Source: Cyanobacteria bacterium FACHB-63 (GTDB lineage Bacteria > Cyanobacteriota > Cyanobacteriia > Leptolyngbyales > Leptolyngbyaceae). Taken from it: DNA of 64,000 nucleotides. Position numbers and translations under genes: made by a program. The notes under the pieces were generated by a model. It saw only the letters and a list, made by a program, of their open reading frames with translations, made no database searches and had not been told where the DNA came from. Shown here piece after piece: positions 8,950 to 17,708 of this stretch (position 1 is the first letter of the stretch; each line of letters opens with the position of its first letter). The DNA lies in assembly GCA_014695255.1 (NCBI GenBank), contig JACJNX010000016.1:186001-250000 (forward strand), given 5' to 3'.

Positions 8950-10029
8950 TTAATCCTTTACTTCTCTTGTTAACAGCGCCACCACGACTAATTCTTCAGC
9001 CTGAAGCGCGTGGCAGTCGTCGATCACGATCGTGCTGTGTTTTTCGACTAAATCATGCAGCGATTCATCTAAATATGCTTCTAATACACCTGGATGAATA
9101 TAATATTTCCGACAGGTCGCGGGGCGATTTCCTAAATAAGAAGACACCGTTTTAACCGCTTGCGTAATATTCTTTTTTGCTGCTGTTTGTGAGGTAAATT
9201 TTCCAATTTCAGCTAAATGTAAAGCTGCTAAAACAGTTCCTCCCCAAGTCCGAAAATCTTTTGCAGTAAATTCTTGTCCCGTAATTTCTCTTAGATAATC
9301 ATTCACATCGCTAGATTTGATGTCTTGCGGTTGTTTATTTTCATCTAAATATTGAAAAAGGTCTTGACCAGGCAAATCTTGACACCGTTTCACAATCTTT
9401 GCAAGCTGTTTGTCGTTGATGTCGATCGCATGATCAACCCCACTTTTTCCTCGGAATTCAAAGTGAACCTTTGAGCCGGTCACATTCACATGATCATCGT
9501 GCAATGTTGTTAAACCGTAGGACTCATTTGTTTTTGCGTATTCATCATTTCCGACTCGAATTCGCGTGAGTTCCATCAGCTTTAGAACAGTCGCTAATAC
9601 TTTTTGTTTCGGCAGTCCGGGGAGAGCTAAATCGTGCTCTAATCGCCGTCGAATCTCCGGTAAGGCTTGACTAAAGGCAATCATGCGGGAGAATTTCGTT
9701 TGATCTCGAATTGATCGCCACCGTGGATGATACCGATACTGCTTTCGTCCTTTCGCGTCGCGTCCAGTTGCCTGCAAATGCCCATTTTCAAACGGACAAA
9801 TCCATACATCCCGATAAGCAGGCGGAATTGCGAGAGAATTAATTCGTTGAATCGTTTTCTCGTCTTTGATGCGATCGCCATTCGGCTCAAAATAAATAAA
9901 GCTTTTTCCCGATCGCTTGCGTCGAATTCCCGGCATCTCGTCGCTGACATAACGCAATCCAACCGATTCGGCAGACTCGATCGGATCAGTAGGGATTTCA
10001 ACGGGAAGCTCTGCAACAGCTAAATTCAT
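8950..10029 (-). CDS. DNA topoisomerase IB (poxvirus-type)
   Basis: ~359-residue eukaryotic/poxvirus-like type IB topoisomerase, which relaxes supercoils through a 3'-phosphotyrosine intermediate without ATP. Landmarks are GLRYVSDEMPGIRRKRSG near the N-terminus, TIQRINSLAIPPAYRDVWICP, GRDAKGRKQYRYHPRW, the catalytic-domain TRIRVGNDEYAKTNESYGLTTL and FRGKSGV, the DFRTWGGTVLAAL segment and the tyrosine-bearing region CRKYYIHPGVLEAY. Translation probably starts at ATG 10029; the frame extends to a TTG at 10041. This enzyme is patchily distributed among bacteria and often found in stress-tolerant species. Its neighbours do not form an obvious operon. Confidence 0.93.
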   Translation of the reverse strand: MNLAVAELPVEIPTDPIESAESVGLRYVSDEMPGIRRKRSGKSFIYFEPNGDRIKDEKTIQRINSLAIPPAYRDVWICPFENGHLQATGRDAKGRKQYRYHPRWRSIRDQTKFSRMIAFSQALPEIRRRLEHDLALPGLPKQKVLATVLKLMELTRIRVGNDEYAKTNESYGLTTLHDDHVNVTGSKVHFEFRGKSGVDHAIDINDKQLAKIVKRCQDLPGQDLFQYLDENKQPQDIKSSDVNDYLREITGQEFTAKDFRTWGGTVLAALHLAEIGKFTSQTAAKKNITQAVKTVSSYLGNRPATCRKYYIHPGVLEAYLDESLHDLVEKHSTIVIDDCHALQAEELVVVALLTREVKD

Positions 10030-10125
10030 AATCTCAAACAAACGGGATAGTTAGACCGTATCAAACTCAACGATGTTTGAAATCTGCAACAAAGTATAGT
10101 CTTAAAGGTTGAGGAGTAAATTGCG

Positions 10126-10491
10126 ATGGAAATTAATCTTCCTGAAGTGTTGGCGGAAGTGACTGCCGCTTTTGAACAATACGAAAAGGCTTTAATTAGT
10201 AATGATGTTGCGGTGTTAGATCAGCTTTTCTGGCAGAGTCCACACACAATCCGCTATGGTGCAACTGAGAATCTATATGGGTATGAGGCGATCGCACAAT
10301 TTCGGGCAGGTCGATCGGCGGTAGGACTCGATCGTACGCTGCAAAACACAGTCATTACGACTTACGGGCAAGACTTTGCGACGGCGAATACGGAGTTTGT
10401 CAGGTCGGGCAAAACCGGACGACAAAGCCAAACCTGGATGCGAACGGCTGACGGCTGGAAAGTAGTTGCCGCTCATGTTTCGCTAATGTAA
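10126..10491 (+). CDS. NTF2-like protein, HpxZ/AtzH-like (DUF3225 type)
   Basis: 121-residue cone-fold protein of the SnoaL/NTF2 superfamily. The sequence [38 protein letters not shown], the [28 protein letters not shown] ending and the length resemble oxalurate-catabolism HpxZ and the AtzH accessory protein. Those partners act with amidase-type enzymes; no Hpx gene is seen beside it, so the role here is unassigned. It is separated from topoisomerase IB by a ~96-bp divergent promoter region and precedes the MntA-HepT pair by 25 bp, so some co-transcription with that module is possible. Family call fairly confident; function not. Confidence 0.75.
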   Translation: MEINLPEVLAEVTAAFEQYEKALISNDVAVLDQLFWQSPHTIRYGATENLYGYEAIAQFRAGRSAVGLDRTLQNTVITTYGQDFATANTEFVRSGKTGRQSQTWMRTADGWKVVAAHVSLM

Positions 10492-10516
10492 ATGTAAGTG
10501 CTTCCGTTTTGAAAAG

Positions 10517-10849
10517 ATGGTTGAATTGCAGGATTGGATTCGCGATCGCATTCAAGCAACTCCGGAGCAGATTGCGGAGTATTGCGATCGCTGGAAAATC
10601 ACCGAATTCGCACTATTCGGCTCAGTGCTGCGCGATGACTTTCGCCCAGACAGTGATATTGATGTTTTAGTGACTTTTGCAGCCGATCGAAGTTTAACCT
10701 GGGATAGTCAGATTCAAATGCAAGAGGAAATAGAGAGGCTATTTGGACGCAAAGTGGATCTAGTTCACAAAAAGTATCTGAAGAATCCATTCAGACGCCA
10801 TGAAATCTTAAAAACTCAAAGAATTATCTATGACATGGGGAAATCTTGA
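10517..10849 (+). CDS. mntA: MntA-type nucleotidyltransferase antitoxin
   Basis: 110-residue minimal nucleotidyltransferase. It has the diagnostic GS-x10-D-x-D signature: G35-S36, then D47-I-D49 within LFGSVLRDDFRPDSDIDVLV. In characterised HepT-MntA modules the nucleotidyltransferase adds AMP residues to a tyrosine of the HEPN toxin and so silences it. The C-terminal IERLFGRKVDLVHKKYLKNPFRRHEIL is typical of the family. It overlaps the downstream HEPN gene by 20 nt in a different frame, as expected for a coupled toxin-antitoxin pair. The upstream gene ends 25 bp before this one. Cytoplasmic. Confidence 0.9.
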   Translation: MVELQDWIRDRIQATPEQIAEYCDRWKITEFALFGSVLRDDFRPDSDIDVLVTFAADRSLTWDSQIQMQEEIERLFGRKVDLVHKKYLKNPFRRHEILKTQRIIYDMGKS

Positions 10850-11186
10850 TATTGCCTCGCTTTGGGATATGGCACAAGCAATTCGCTATCTCCAATCTTT
10901 TACTGAGAATCTGACTTTTGAGGAATACTTTAGCAATGTTCTATTCGTCAGTGCCGTAGAGCGGCAATTTGAAATTTTGGCAGAAGCAGCGCGAAGAATT
11001 TCTAACGAGTTTCGACAAGCTCATCCGGAGATTGACTGGCAGCAGATTGTAGGTTTACGCAATATCATTAGTCATCGATATGAGGAAGTCGATCACGAAA
11101 GGCTGTGGGCAATTATTCATGCAGAACTACCTCCACTACTAAGCCAACTAGAGACTTTAATCCCTCCAATCCCCGAAGATCTATAA
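10830..11186 (+). CDS. hepT: HepT-family HEPN-domain toxin (DUF86)
   Basis: 118-residue all-helical HEPN protein. The catalytic R-x4-H-x-Y motif is present as R77-N-I-I-S-H82-R-Y84, with the tyrosine that MntA modifies in characterised systems. ASLWDMAQAIRYLQSF and VERQFEILAEAARRISNEF are typical of DUF86. HepT toxins cleave RNA, including tRNAs, and are held inactive by the partner nucleotidyltransferase. The ATG lies inside the last codons of mntA. All key residues of both partners are intact, so the module looks functional. A bidirectional hairpin follows at 11188-11221. Confidence 0.92.
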   Translation: MTWGNLDIASLWDMAQAIRYLQSFTENLTFEEYFSNVLFVSAVERQFEILAEAARRISNEFRQAHPEIDWQQIVGLRNIISHRYEEVDHERLWAIIHAELPPLLSQLETLIPPIPEDL

Positions 11187-11187
11187 A

Positions 11188-11221
11188 CATACAGAACTTC
11201 AACCCTTTGAAGCCCTGTATG
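11188..11221. terminator. Bidirectional hairpin between hepT and the GT4 gene
   Basis: CATACAG (11188-11194) and CTTCAA (11197-11202) pair with TTGAAG (11207-11212) and CTGTATG (11215-11221), leaving a 2x2 internal mismatch and a 4-nt loop. It sits between two convergent genes, where a shared terminator is expected. Weak U-runs follow on both sides. Confidence 0.55.
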
Positions 11222-11236
11222 CCTAAGTTTTAGTCG

Positions 11237-12499
11237 CTAAGCACTCACCGCCGATCGTTCAACGGCTGGAACTTTCAAGACTTGCTGATACAGCTTGCCT
11301 AACTGCGAAGCCACGCCATCCCAGCTAAACATCTCTTCAACACGATCGCGTCCCGCCCGTCCCAACTGATGGCAGTAAGCCGGATCAGCCAAGATTCGAT
11401 CGATCGCTTGTGCAAATGCCGCATCATCTTTCGGGGGCGCTAACAGTCCAGTCTCTTCAGGAATCACCGTAAACTGCAATCCACCCACATCCGAAGCCAC
11501 TACCGGAGTTCCACTTGCCATTGCTTCGATCGCCACCAGTCCAAACGGCTCATAATGACTCGGCACCACTGAAACATCTGCCGCAGCATAGTATAAGTGC
11601 AAATTCTCCATTCCCAAACGACCGGGGAATAGCGTGATATCTTGCAATCCAAGTTCATGCACAATGCCTTCAATCCGATCGCGCTCCAGTCCATCGCTTT
11701 GTCCCGGACGACTGCCACCGCCAATAATCAGCTTTAGATTCTCGTGCTGTAATCGCCCAACCGCGCGGACTGCGGTTTCAATTCCTTTGCGTCGATCGAA
11801 GCGACCCACATAGAGCACAATCTTGTCATCCTGATTCAACCCCAAAGCTTGACGAGCTTCAGCACGAGAAATCCGACCAAAGCGCTCGATATCGGTTCCA
11901 CAAGGAATGATATCAATGTTGCCATGTTGGGAAACGAGCGATCGCATATGTTCCTGCTCTTGAGGACTGGTGGCAACAATCCGCTCTGCGGTTTCGAGAC
12001 ATTGTTTTTCAGTTGCAAGTCGTGTCTTGGCAATCATCGGAATCGCTGAGACTGCTTGATATTTAACGGCTCCCAATGAATGATAAGTGTGAATTTGCTT
12101 CGAGCCTTGGAGCTTCTTCAGCGTCATGCCAACCCAGGAGGATAGCCAATAATTGGTATGCACTAAAGGATATTGATATCCAGACTCGGTTTGGAACTGC
12201 TGAAACTGCTTCACAAATTCCGGCAGATACCCAAACAAATCATCACGTGGGATGAATTCTTGAGGTCCAGCCACTAACCGAATCGTGCGGCAATGGGGGC
12301 TATGCTGCACAATCTCAGGCTGATCCGCAGTCGATCGACGAGTAAACATATCGACCTGCCACCCCTGCCGCGAGAGCGCTTCGCCCACCTGCCGCACGTA
12401 GACATTCTGCCCGCCTGCTTCTTCTTTGCCAATTTCGATCGCAGGATCACCATGCACTGAAATCAGAGCGATCTGGGGACGCTGACCTGAGATAGCCAT
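11237..12499 (-). CDS. Glycosyltransferase family 4 protein
   Basis: ~420-residue retaining GT-B glycosyltransferase. The N-terminal half has HGDPAIEIGKEEAGGQNVYVRQV, the GGQNVY segment shared by MshA, sucrose-phosphate synthase and related GT4 enzymes. The C-terminal half has YVGRFDRRKGIETAV, SVVPSHYEPFGLVAIEAMASGTPVVAS (the E-x7-E donor site) and GLLAPPKDDAAFA. The acceptor is unknown; sucrose-type or polysaccharide synthesis are both possible. I set the start at ATG 12499 (MAISGQRPQIALISVHGDP) because the preceding in-frame residues from 12556 look non-coding. It lies between the toxin-antitoxin module and sds, with separate transcription likely. Confidence 0.85.
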   Translation of the reverse strand: MAISGQRPQIALISVHGDPAIEIGKEEAGGQNVYVRQVGEALSRQGWQVDMFTRRSTADQPEIVQHSPHCRTIRLVAGPQEFIPRDDLFGYLPEFVKQFQQFQTESGYQYPLVHTNYWLSSWVGMTLKKLQGSKQIHTYHSLGAVKYQAVSAIPMIAKTRLATEKQCLETAERIVATSPQEQEHMRSLVSQHGNIDIIPCGTDIERFGRISRAEARQALGLNQDDKIVLYVGRFDRRKGIETAVRAVGRLQHENLKLIIGGGSRPGQSDGLERDRIEGIVHELGLQDITLFPGRLGMENLHLYYAAADVSVVPSHYEPFGLVAIEAMASGTPVVASDVGGLQFTVIPEETGLLAPPKDDAAFAQAIDRILADPAYCHQLGRAGRDRVEEMFSWDGVASQLGKLYQQVLKVPAVERSAVSA

Positions 12500-12637
12500 A
12501 TTTCTATTACCAAAACACGATAGATGAAAACAAACAAATGTGAAATTTCCTACCATTGCCTTTAAGCGTAGTAATAAACGACGTAATGCCCATCCTTCAG
12601 GAGTCGGAAATCGTAGGGTAGGTTTATATAGCTAGAT

Positions 12638-12666
12638 AGCGATAGAAGAAATGCGCTTCTATCGCT
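12638..12666. repeat. 11-bp inverted repeat upstream of the GT4 gene
   Basis: AGCGATAGAAG (12638-12648) pairs perfectly with CTTCTATCGCT (12656-12666) around a 7-nt loop. It lies in the ~230-bp spacer between the sds terminator and the GT4 start. No U-run follows on either strand, so a regulatory or repeat role is as likely as termination. Confidence 0.5.
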
Positions 12667-12683
12667 GGTTAGATTTTAGAGAT

Positions 12684-12707
12684 AAAAAAAGGCAGTGTTA
12701 CCTGCCT
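12684..12707 (-). terminator. Rho-independent terminator of sds
   Basis: On the minus strand AGGCAG (from 12707-12702) and CTGCCT (from 12695-12690) form a 6-bp stem with a 6-nt loop, followed directly by seven T residues (complement of 12684-12690). It lies 25 bp past the sds stop codon. Confidence 0.85.
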
Positions 12708-12731
12708 AGCTAGATTGAGTGAAGTCAAGCT

Positions 12732-13703
12732 TTAGTATGATCGGTTTAATACATAGTCCGTCAGCTTAATTAACGCTTGCCGTGACTCAGAAGGCGGCAG
12801 ATCGGATAGATACTCGATCGCCGCTTTAGCGTGATATGCCGCTAAGTCTTTCGCTCTTTGAATGCCCTGACTATCTCTTACTAGCGCTAAAGCTTGTTCT
12901 AAATCGTCTTCCTGAGCAAATTCTCGATCGATTAACTCTTCTAAATAAGGCTTTTCTTCTAACGCATACAGCACCGGAGCCGTTAAATTCCCACTTTTTA
13001 AATCCGATCCCGAAGGTTTTCCAAGCCCCTCGGCTGAACTCGTAAAGTCGAAAATATCATCGACAATCTGAAACGCTAAGCCTAAGTGTCGTCCGTACTG
13101 ATACAGCTTGTGTGCCTCCGCCTCAGAAGCATCACTCAATATTGCTGCCGCTTTTGAGCTATTTGCAATTAAGGATGCCGTTTTGTAATAGCTTTTTTCT
13201 AGGTAAGATTCGATCGTTAAGCCCGTATCAAAGCGAAGCAATCCTTGCTGAATTTCACCTTCAGCAAAGTCTTTGATCACCTCAGACAATAGCTTAATCA
13301 CTTCGATATTTTCCAGGTTTGCCAGATACCAAGACGACTGAGCAAACAGAAAATCTCCTGCCAAGACTGCAACTTGCGTACTAAATCGGCTATGAACTGC
13401 GGGAAGCCCTCGCCGCATTTCCGATTCGTCGATCACATCGTCATGCACTAAGCTAGCGGTATGAATCATCTCGGTGATTTCCGCAAGGCGGCGATGACGC
13501 TGGGTGATGTCTTGTCCGCGCATCGTAGCACGAGCAACGAGTAGGACGATCGCGGGACGAATACGTTTTCCTCCGGCGCTAAACAGGTGTTCTGCGGCAG
13601 CGTAAAGAATAGGATGACGCGCACCGATAAGATTTTTAAGGTTCTCGGCAAGTAAACGTAAATCCGCTTCTACCGGAGAAAAGAGGGATGTGGCTGAGGT
13701 CAT
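12732..13703 (-). CDS. sds: Solanesyl (all-trans polyprenyl) diphosphate synthase
   Basis: 323-residue trans-prenyltransferase that elongates allylic diphosphates with isopentenyl diphosphate to make the long side chain of plastoquinone. The first aspartate-rich motif is LVHDDVIDESEMRRG and the second is FQIVDDIFDFTSSAEGLGKPSGSDLKSGNLTAPVLYAL. GGKRIRPAIVLLVARA supplies the diphosphate-binding K-R, and the sequence before the first DDxxD lacks bulky short-chain blockers, in line with a C45-type product. The full length matches cyanobacterial Sds. Transcription ends at the strong terminator 12684-12707. Upstream, a DUF4351 gene on the opposite strand separates it from murI. Confidence 0.93.
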   Translation of the reverse strand: MTSATSLFSPVEADLRLLAENLKNLIGARHPILYAAAEHLFSAGGKRIRPAIVLLVARATMRGQDITQRHRRLAEITEMIHTASLVHDDVIDESEMRRGLPAVHSRFSTQVAVLAGDFLFAQSSWYLANLENIEVIKLLSEVIKDFAEGEIQQGLLRFDTGLTIESYLEKSYYKTASLIANSSKAAAILSDASEAEAHKLYQYGRHLGLAFQIVDDIFDFTSSAEGLGKPSGSDLKSGNLTAPVLYALEEKPYLEELIDREFAQEDDLEQALALVRDSQGIQRAKDLAAYHAKAAIEYLSDLPPSESRQALIKLTDYVLNRSY

Positions 13704-13915
13704 GTAGTTGCCGACTCAGAAGCTATAGGTTAAGTTTTTTTACGGCTTGTGACCTTATTTTACTCATAAATCCGCAAATCTAGGGGATTAAAAATTTGCG
13801 CTTCTCAGTTTACCTGGTTTCAAGCGGCTCGATCTCGCTTGATCAATTGCAGCACAAACTCAAACATATTTCCTAGTCCTAAGTAAAATAGAGAGCGTTT
13901 GTTCTGATTGGTTCA

Positions 13916-14806
13916 ATGACGCGCCAACCGTTCGACGAATTTTCTAAACAACTGTTTGAAGCGCTTCTGACTCCTTACGGACGGGTCACGGTTGATCGAA
14001 CCGTTCCCGGAGAATCCCGCCGTATCGACATCTACTTTGAGCCGATCAATCCCACCCAACTCAATCCCGCCGAACTCGGACAACTTGCCCAACTGAGCCA
14101 GACGAAATCACTGTTTGAGCCATTTCGCAATCCGCCGACTAGCGCAGAGGTGCGATCGTGCGTCTTGAAACTCTATTTGCTACACGCAGAACTCCATCGC
14201 GCTGCGAATCGAACGCTTCTAGATGCTGAGTTGCCGCGCTTGTGGATAGTGGCTTCTTCGGCTTCTAGTCAACTCCTCGCTGATTTCGGAGGTCAACTGG
14301 ATGGAGAAGACGGAATTTATCTGTTCGACCGAGGTGGGCGCACAGGCCTAATCAACATCGCTGAACTTCCTACAACTGAAGAAACTTTGTGGTTAAGACT
14401 GCTCGGAAAAGGAACGACGCAAGAACAAGCTATTGAGGAATTGCTGCTCCTACCCGAAACAAACCCGAAACGCTCTACCGCTCTAGATTTATTAGTGCGA
14501 TGGCGAATTAGTATAGAAATTACAGCGACCGTTAATCAAGAAGAGGAGCAATTTCTAATGGCACTCTCACAAGCCTACTTAGAATGGGAGCGACAGACTC
14601 GCACTCAAGGCATTGAGCAAGGCATTGAGCAGGGAAAGGTGGTTCTAGTTCTAATGCAGCTACGATCGCGCCTCGGAACGCTGCCTCAATCGCTCGAAAC
14701 CCAAATTCAACATTTACCCGCTGCGACGTTAGATCAGCTTGCGATCGCGCTGCTTGATTTCAACACCCTTGAAGAACTGGAGCAGTGGCTACAAGCGCAA
14801 AGTTAG
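13916..14806 (+). CDS. DUF4351 protein with Rpn/PD-(D/E)XK-like N-terminus
   Basis: 296-residue protein of a large cyanobacterial paralogous family. Residues ~1-200 contain a nuclease-like region (FSKQLFEALLTPYG, then RRIDIYFEP with D at an expected acidic position); the exact catalytic set is not clear. A short tandem GIEQGIEQG follows at ~237-247, then a DUF4351 domain (~250-294) reading LRSRLGTLPQSLETQIQHLP and LDFNTLEELEQWL. These proteins resemble recombination-promoting nuclease/putative transposase (Rpn) relatives and are often mobile. The gene sits on the opposite strand inside what is otherwise an amidase-murI-sds run, and its end faces murI at 23 bp. Function unproven. Confidence 0.75.
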   Translation: MTRQPFDEFSKQLFEALLTPYGRVTVDRTVPGESRRIDIYFEPINPTQLNPAELGQLAQLSQTKSLFEPFRNPPTSAEVRSCVLKLYLLHAELHRAANRTLLDAELPRLWIVASSASSQLLADFGGQLDGEDGIYLFDRGGRTGLINIAELPTTEETLWLRLLGKGTTQEQAIEELLLLPETNPKRSTALDLLVRWRISIEITATVNQEEEQFLMALSQAYLEWERQTRTQGIEQGIEQGKVVLVLMQLRSRLGTLPQSLETQIQHLPAATLDQLAIALLDFNTLEELEQWLQAQS

Positions 14807-14829
14807 CCTCGCCAAAGCTCCATTCAGTT

Positions 14830-15684
14830 CTATCTCACTGCGACTGATTCCGAGAGTGTCACTTGCTGTACCGTCGGAGTGTAACCGAGCCAGCGTTGTG
14901 CGACTTCCACAAATGGCTCTGGATTGCCGCTGACATAGAACTGAGTCGGTAAAGGAGACTGTGAATTTCTCAGACCTAGCAATTCCAATTCTTGCGCGGC
15001 TGCCTTTGCAACGGAGACGGCTGGATCAATCAGTTGCACCGAACTGGGCACGATCGATTTCACCACCGGAGCGAGGTGCGGGTAGTGCGTACAGCCATAA
15101 ATTAGCGTGTCAATACTTTGATCTAATAGCGGCTTGAGATAACGTTGAGCAACTTTATAAGTGTAGGAATCTTCAATTCGCCCTTGCTCAATCAACGGCA
15201 CAAACTCAGGACAGCCAATTTGCCAAACTTCAGCGGTCGGATCAACTTCAAGAATGGCTTGGCGGTAGGCATCACTGGCGGCAGTGGCAGGAGTTGAAAT
15301 CACTCCGATGCGTCGTCCTTGCTTGACGGCTGCCCTTGCACCGGGCAGAATCACACCCAGAATCGGTAGGCTTGGAAACTCTTGGCGGATGGTTTCGATC
15401 GCTAACGCCGAACTGGTATTACACGCCATGATCACCATTTTGGCGCGACGTTCGACCATCCAGTTCAAGATTTCGCGCACAAACTGAATAATTTCGGACT
15501 GCGATCGAGTTCCATATGGGACACGGGCAGTATCACCAAAATACAATAGCGATTCGTTCGGCAGTTGGCGATACATCTCGCGCAGCACCGTTAAGCCACC
15601 CACCCCGCTATCGAATAGCCCGATCGGATTCGAGCCATTCGGTGCCTCAGCTAAGCAACCGAACTCTTCTCCCAGATTGATCAT
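14830..15684 (-). CDS. murI: Glutamate racemase
   Basis: 284-residue cofactor-independent racemase that makes D-glutamate for peptidoglycan. The N-terminal IGLFDSGVGGLTVLREM, YFGDTARVPYGTRS, the catalytic cysteine segment VIMACNTSSALA and the second cysteine segment TLIYGCTHYPHLAP are all intact. The ATG at 15684 gives a few extra residues (MINLGEEFGCL) before the conserved core, which could be shorter in vivo. It follows the peptidoglycan amidase gene by ~140 bp on the same strand, matching a shared cell-wall role. Confidence 0.95.
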   Translation of the reverse strand: MINLGEEFGCLAEAPNGSNPIGLFDSGVGGLTVLREMYRQLPNESLLYFGDTARVPYGTRSQSEIIQFVREILNWMVERRAKMVIMACNTSSALAIETIRQEFPSLPILGVILPGARAAVKQGRRIGVISTPATAASDAYRQAILEVDPTAEVWQIGCPEFVPLIEQGRIEDSYTYKVAQRYLKPLLDQSIDTLIYGCTHYPHLAPVVKSIVPSSVQLIDPAVSVAKAAAQELELLGLRNSQSPLPTQFYVSGNPEPFVEVAQRWLGYTPTVQQVTLSESVAVR

Positions 15685-15824
15685 CTCTTACTTCCTCACA
15701 CCAGTCAGAACATTAAAAGCCAGAAGGCTGAAGCAATCGTACTCCGATTTTTTGCTTCAGGCTTCTTACTTTCATCTCAGTCTAAGCGCTCTTGCCAAGT
15801 GGCTCAACACTACGCGGGTAGGAT

Positions 15825-17708
15825 TTAACGCGAACTGCGGTTCCCTAGATATTCGAGAACGCCACGAGCGATCGAATCTGCCATGCGCTGACGGTAGGAT
15901 GACTCTGCCAAGCGAGCCGCATCCTCGCGACCCGTGACAAATCCAACCTCCACTAAAACCGAAGGCATCGAGGTGCGACGCAGGACAAAAAACCGAGCGC
16001 TGCGAACGCCTCGATCGCGAACTCCCGTTCCCTGTAGCACGTTGCGGTGAATCGTGCGTGCCAATTCTAAACCGCTTTGGAAATAGTATGTTTCTAGCCC
16101 ATTCACATCAGGGCGGCTCATGCTGATAGAGTTTGCATGAATGCTGACAAACACGGTTGCATTTGTTCGTTGTGCAATATCGACGCGGGGCTGGAGATCT
16201 AAGTCAGTATCAGCATTCCGCGTCATCACGACCTGAACGCCTCCTCGCTCTAGATTTGCTTGGACACGACGACTGATATCGAGTACGATTTCTTTCTCTT
16301 GAATTCCTCTGATGCCAACGGCTCCGGGATCAGGTCCACCATGCCCCGGATCGATCACCACGACTAGGCGACCGTTGGGAACACGCGGCGGGACGGGGCG
16401 CGGATTAGTCGTCGGCGGAACTGGAATCGGAGAAGGCGTGATCGGGGAGGTCGTCGGAGGAGTCGTGGTTGGTGGAGTCACCGGGAACAATCCGCGACGC
16501 ACCGGTAAAATCAACTGCTGTGGAGAGGTCTGCACAACGTCGCCAAACTGCACATTTGCAGCAGGCAGGAACAAGAGTGCGAGATCATTGCCGTCTTGCC
16601 GGACTCGCGCTTGCAGAATTGAGCTACCCGCAGGTAGTTGAGGTCCTCTGAAACTCTGGTCAGTCCGTGCCGATCGAATCAACACTCGATACGATCCAGT
16701 AGCGCGATCCCAGCCTGTGGTGTAGCTGAGCGGCTGATTGCCCCGAATAATCAGTTGGCGATTTGCATCAAGCTCGACGGATTGAACGATAGCGGTTTGA
16801 CTTGCCGGAGGTTGCGCGATCGGAGGCTGTGTAACCGGAGGTTGCGTGACCGGAGTTGAACCTACAGCTTGAGGTAAGACAATTAACCCGCCAGAAGGAC
16901 TTGCGCTAGCTTGCCAATCGGCACTCTGGGGGGACAGCGTTAAGGTTAGGCGAACACTATCCGGAGTGAATTGGGAGATTTGAGCGCGAGAAACACCGCT
17001 TACATTCACCGGAAGATCACGCGGGAACAGATTTGGAGAAAGGGTTGCGCCAAAGATGTCGATGATCATTTGGCGACGATCGACCGAGCGCAGCGATCGG
17101 ACTTGTGGAGTAGCACCCGTTGTTCTTAGAAATAAGCCATCTCCGGTGGCTTGAAGGCTCTGAACGAAGGTGCGACCTGTCGAAGCCGGTGGCAGTTGGG
17201 TAATGGGGGGTTGAGTAGTAGGGGGTAGGGTAGTGGGGGGTGAGGTTACAGGCGGGGTTGCAACGCCTGAAAAGGTTGGCGTAGGAAGCTGTACCGACCA
17301 TTGATTTGCGGTTCTGCCTTGAAATTGGATACGGCTCGGATCAACCGTGTATCCGGGGGCATATTCGACGACAATTCGAGTGGTTTGGCGATCGAACTGT
17401 CCAACCCGAACCGATCTCACACCACCACTGTAAGATTCTGTAACCTGCGGTCGCCCGAACGTGACACCCGGCAGATCAATCACCAATCGCGTCGGATCGC
17501 TTAGCAGTTGTGCCCTGGGCTGAACGCCATCATCCGTGGAAAATTCTAATTGATTCTGGGCTGGACTCAAGCGCCAAGACTGTAATCTTGCGGCTTGAGC
17601 CGGAAAGGTGAATAGCAAAAAATAGAATGAGCAGAGCAAAAAGTAAGTCCGGAAATGAAATCTTCTTTGAGACTTTTTTGCACTGGTAGACTGAAGACCG
17701 CGTTCCAA
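15825..17708 (-). CDS. N-acetylmuramoyl-L-alanine amidase with AMIN domains
   Basis: ~627-residue secreted cell-wall hydrolase that cleaves the amide bond between N-acetylmuramic acid and L-alanine. After a signal peptide (RTYFLLCSFYFLLFTFPAQA) come AMIN-type beta domains (~60-160 and ~190-290, with a third similar stretch near 310-410), joined by Pro/Thr/Gln-rich linkers, and a C-terminal Amidase_3 domain. The latter has VVIDPGHGGPDPGAVG (zinc His), a glutamate in KEIVLDI, FVSIHANS and VEVGFVTGREDA. The best start is TTG 17708, which has AGGAGAG six bases upstream; a longer frame opens at another TTG, 17750, with no such site. AMIN targets such amidases to septa in filamentous species, where relatives (AmiC) drill nanopores; that role here is inference. 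Confidence 0.92.
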   Translation of the reverse strand: MERGLQSTSAKKSQRRFHFRTYFLLCSFYFLLFTFPAQAARLQSWRLSPAQNQLEFSTDDGVQPRAQLLSDPTRLVIDLPGVTFGRPQVTESYSGGVRSVRVGQFDRQTTRIVVEYAPGYTVDPSRIQFQGRTANQWSVQLPTPTFSGVATPPVTSPPTTLPPTTQPPITQLPPASTGRTFVQSLQATGDGLFLRTTGATPQVRSLRSVDRRQMIIDIFGATLSPNLFPRDLPVNVSGVSRAQISQFTPDSVRLTLTLSPQSADWQASASPSGGLIVLPQAVGSTPVTQPPVTQPPIAQPPASQTAIVQSVELDANRQLIIRGNQPLSYTTGWDRATGSYRVLIRSARTDQSFRGPQLPAGSSILQARVRQDGNDLALLFLPAANVQFGDVVQTSPQQLILPVRRGLFPVTPPTTTPPTTSPITPSPIPVPPTTNPRPVPPRVPNGRLVVVIDPGHGGPDPGAVGIRGIQEKEIVLDISRRVQANLERGGVQVVMTRNADTDLDLQPRVDIAQRTNATVFVSIHANSISMSRPDVNGLETYYFQSGLELARTIHRNVLQGTGVRDRGVRSARFFVLRRTSMPSVLVEVGFVTGREDAARLAESSYRQRMADSIARGVLEYLGNRSSR

